Positions 33,239 to 34,798 of a stretch of 34,798 bases of DNA are shown here, piece by piece. The stretch lies in assembly GCA_945786965.1 (NCBI GenBank), contig CALZFZ010000103.1, forward strand, positions 1 to 34,798, written 5' to 3'. Each line of letters begins with the position of its first letter. Position 1 is the stretch's first letter. Made by a program: the position numbers and the translations under genes. Source of the DNA: an uncultured Muriicola sp. GTDB taxonomy: Bacteria > Bacteroidota > Bacteroidia > Flavobacteriales > Flavobacteriaceae. Under the pieces are notes generated by a model that was not told the DNA's origin, ran no database searches, and was given only the letters and a program-made list of their open reading frames with translations.

Positions 33239-34096
33239 ATGAAAAAATTAAACCTAATATATGTTTTTCTTTTGTTGATTCCGCTTGGTCTTAGATCACA
33301 GGAAACCGCAAAAGATTCGGTCGTAGATAAACCGGAAAGAGCTGCTTTCGAAAGCTCCTATATCGTAGATACACCTACCGATGTATTGCCAATTAAGAAT
33401 ACGCTGGAAATACAAATGGGCCATAGATTTGGGTTGGTAGATGGCGGAACCAATGACCTGATCGGATTTTGGGCACCTTCCAATATCCGAATCGGATTTA
33501 CATATTCTTTCCATGAAAGGCTCACGATTGGATACGGCACTACAAAATTTGACCGCCTGCAGGATTTTAACTGGAAAGTGGGTATATTACGCCAAACGAG
33601 ATCGGGTAAAATTCCTGTAAACGTTTCGTATTTTGGTAATTTTACAATCAATGCGCGAGGTGCTGAAAATTTTCTTTTAGAGCAACACCGCTATTCCAAT
33701 TTTCATCAGCTGATCATTTCACGCCGCTTTAATCCAAATTTATCCTTATTGGTGGCACCCAGTGTTTCCCACTATAACTATGTACCGCAACGCATGCGGA
33801 ATGATGTAGTAGCACTATCCCTGGGTGGGCGTTATAAGGTAAGTCCGCAGACGGCGATCCTCGTAGATTATACGCATCCCTTTGTACATCATTTGGATGG
33901 TGAAGATCTAGATATGGATCCTGAGGATGGATTCAGTCTGGGAGTAGAATTCAGGACGTCCTCCCATGCCTTCCAGCTATTCATTTCCAGTTACCAGGGG
34001 ATTGTCCCTCAAAAAAATATCATGTTTAACCAGAACAACTTTTTTGATGGCGACTTCTTGATTGGATTTAATATAACAAGGCTTTATAATTTTTAA
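33239..34096 (+). CDS. DUF5777-family beta-barrel protein (copy 2)
   Basis: The 285-residue product has a Sec signal and the same barrel as the copy at 30473; long runs are identical, such as LVDGGTNDLIGFW, FNWKV and the C-terminal GDFLIGFNITRLYNF. The main difference is an insertion of acidic residues (HHLDGEDLDMDPEDG, about 220-234) where copy 1 has a short DSDPEPG. This is probably an outer loop. The duplication covers the cytochrome as well, so the pair is the unit that was copied. Confidence 0.86.
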   Translation: MKKLNLIYVFLLLIPLGLRSQETAKDSVVDKPERAAFESSYIVDTPTDVLPIKNTLEIQMGHRFGLVDGGTNDLIGFWAPSNIRIGFTYSFHERLTIGYGTTKFDRLQDFNWKVGILRQTRSGKIPVNVSYFGNFTINARGAENFLLEQHRYSNFHQLIISRRFNPNLSLLVAPSVSHYNYVPQRMRNDVVALSLGGRYKVSPQTAILVDYTHPFVHHLDGEDLDMDPEDGFSLGVEFRTSSHAFQLFISSYQGIVPQKNIMFNQNNFFDGDFLIGFNITRLYNF

Positions 34097-34120
34097 TAGG
34101 TATTTAAAACAGGCTCACTT

Positions 34121-34387
34121 ATGGCAACTGAAAAGGACAAGGGAAAGCGAATTTCGAGAAGGGGAATCCTCCCGATATTAGGAAGCACGCTATTGATCCC
34201 ATTCTTAGGGTTCAACCAGTCTGCCGTTGCCCAAGACAAAGAAGACACAGAAGAAGAATACGAAACCCTATTAAAACCCGATGGCACTACGGTGAAAGTG
34301 AAGGCCAGTGCCCTTAAAAAATCTAAAATCGTCAAGAAAAATATTTCTAACAACACTTTTTTAAATTGGCTGGATAAAAAATTCTAA
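34121..34387 (+). CDS. Small Tat-signal protein, stand-alone relative of the next gene's N-region
   Basis: The 88 residues begin with a twin-arginine signal (RISRRGILPILGSTLLIP), which would be cleaved near AVAQ. The mature part is only about 50 residues: an acidic stretch, a DGTTVKV strand, and a Lys-rich tail. The DGTTVKVKA segment resembles DGTIVQVDA in the next gene, which has the same order of Tat signal, acidic spacer and DGT strand. No cofactor motif is present. It may be an accessory or chaperone-like piece for the Fe-S protein. The function is unknown. Confidence 0.75.
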   Translation: MATEKDKGKRISRRGILPILGSTLLIPFLGFNQSAVAQDKEDTEEEYETLLKPDGTTVKVKASALKKSKIVKKNISNNTFLNWLDKKF

Positions 34388-34407
34388 TTGCATTTAAGTC
34401 ATTCTAT

Positions 34408-34798
34408 ATGGAAGAAAACAACAAAAAATCAAGGCGTAAATTTCTTGATAGGGGGCTTAAAATGGGTCTTGTCGGAGCAATAGGTGGCATTGGTTTATCT
34501 AAAATTGCTAAAAGTGCAACCGCAAAAACCGCGACAGATTCTCATTACAAAATGGAATTGATGACTACGGACGGTACAATCGTTCAGGTAGATGCTGCCG
34601 ATGTCGTTGAAGTTGAGCTCCCCAAGGAGGAAGAAAAAAAATACAATGTAAGAGAGGGAATCCCCAACCGCAAGTTTGTAATGGTGATAGACCTTGCCAA
34701 ATGCAAGAATGCCTTAAAATGTGTTAGTGTCTGCAATAAACAACATTACGTTACCGGTGATAATGCCTGGATAAAAGTGCACAAAATGCTGGAATCCA
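34408..34798 (+). CDS. Tat-exported 4Fe-4S dicluster protein (3' end missing)
   Basis: The frame is open to the edge (130 codons). It starts MEENNKKSRRKFLDRGLKMG, a twin-arginine signal, then a DGTIVQV strand, and a ferredoxin-like region beginning FVMVIDLAKCKNALKCVSVCNKQHY. In NrfC/DMSO-reductase beta-type proteins this place reads C-x2-C-x2-C-x3-C; here the second Cys is Ala (C-KN-A-LK-C-VSV-C). More clusters should follow beyond the window. Such proteins pass electrons between a molybdoenzyme and haem partners. A molybdopterin catalytic gene is likely downstream, but is not visible. Confidence 0.85.
   Translation, partial: MEENNKKSRRKFLDRGLKMGLVGAIGGIGLSKIAKSATAKTATDSHYKMELMTTDGTIVQVDAADVVEVELPKEEEKKYNVREGIPNRKFVMVIDLAKCKNALKCVSVCNKQHYVTGDNAWIKVHKMLES

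Overview
The window reads as chromosomal DNA of a marine-type Flavobacteriaceae (Bacteroidota). The evidence is its gene families (DUF5777 barrels, HYC_CC_PP protein, DUF3347-tailed CusB, Haem_bd protein), AT-rich intergenic regions, few Shine-Dalgarno sites, and -7 boxes of the Bacteroidota type TAnnTTTG. No insertion sequence, phage, CRISPR array or rRNA was seen. Both ends cut through genes: a Gfo/Idh/MocA oxidoreductase on the left and a Tat-exported Fe-S protein on the right.

Layout. (1) 1-3.3 kb: a Tat-signal oxidoreductase fragment and a P-type II cation ATPase. (2) 3.6-9.0 kb: a stress island with DUF2267 protein, tandem universal stress protein, small lipoprotein, YtxH/holin-like/80-aa operon, patatin-like lipase, Hsp20 and a divergent sigma-70-like factor. 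(3) 9.0-9.8 kb: exonuclease III. (4) 9.9-20.3 kb, minus strand: a copper/silver export operon (HYC_CC_PP leader protein, CusA, CusC/TolC, CopA ATPase, PepSY membrane protein, CusB-DUF3347). (5) 20.6-22.4 kb: rimK overlapping a zinc deacylase gene. (6) 22.5-25.4 kb: a Haem_bd protein and an SLC12-like transporter. (7) 25.6-28.1 kb: a GT4 glycogen-synthase-type gene plus glgC. (8) 28.1-28.5 kb: stacked terminators, one intact tRNA-Pro(GGG) and two tRNA-Pro fragments. (9) 28.7 kb to the end: a respiratory locus with an EB_dh-type haem lipoprotein, two copies of a [mono-haem lipoprotein + DUF5777 barrel] module, a hexahaem lipoprotein with a collagen-like stalk, and two Tat proteins, the last an Fe-S subunit.

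The strongest new observation is regulatory. Seven palindromes of the Crp/Fnr type (TGA-N6-TCA) lie in five intergenic regions. For all eight promoters they can serve, a TAnnTTTG-like -7 box lies exactly 33.0 bp from the palindrome centre, although one box (DUF2267) is a weak match. This is the geometry of a class II activator site near -41. The targets join the stress island to the cytochrome locus 20 kb away, which suggests one oxygen- or redox-responsive regulon. The cytochrome locus itself looks like an undescribed outer-membrane electron conduit, probably coupled to a molybdoenzyme encoded beyond the right edge.
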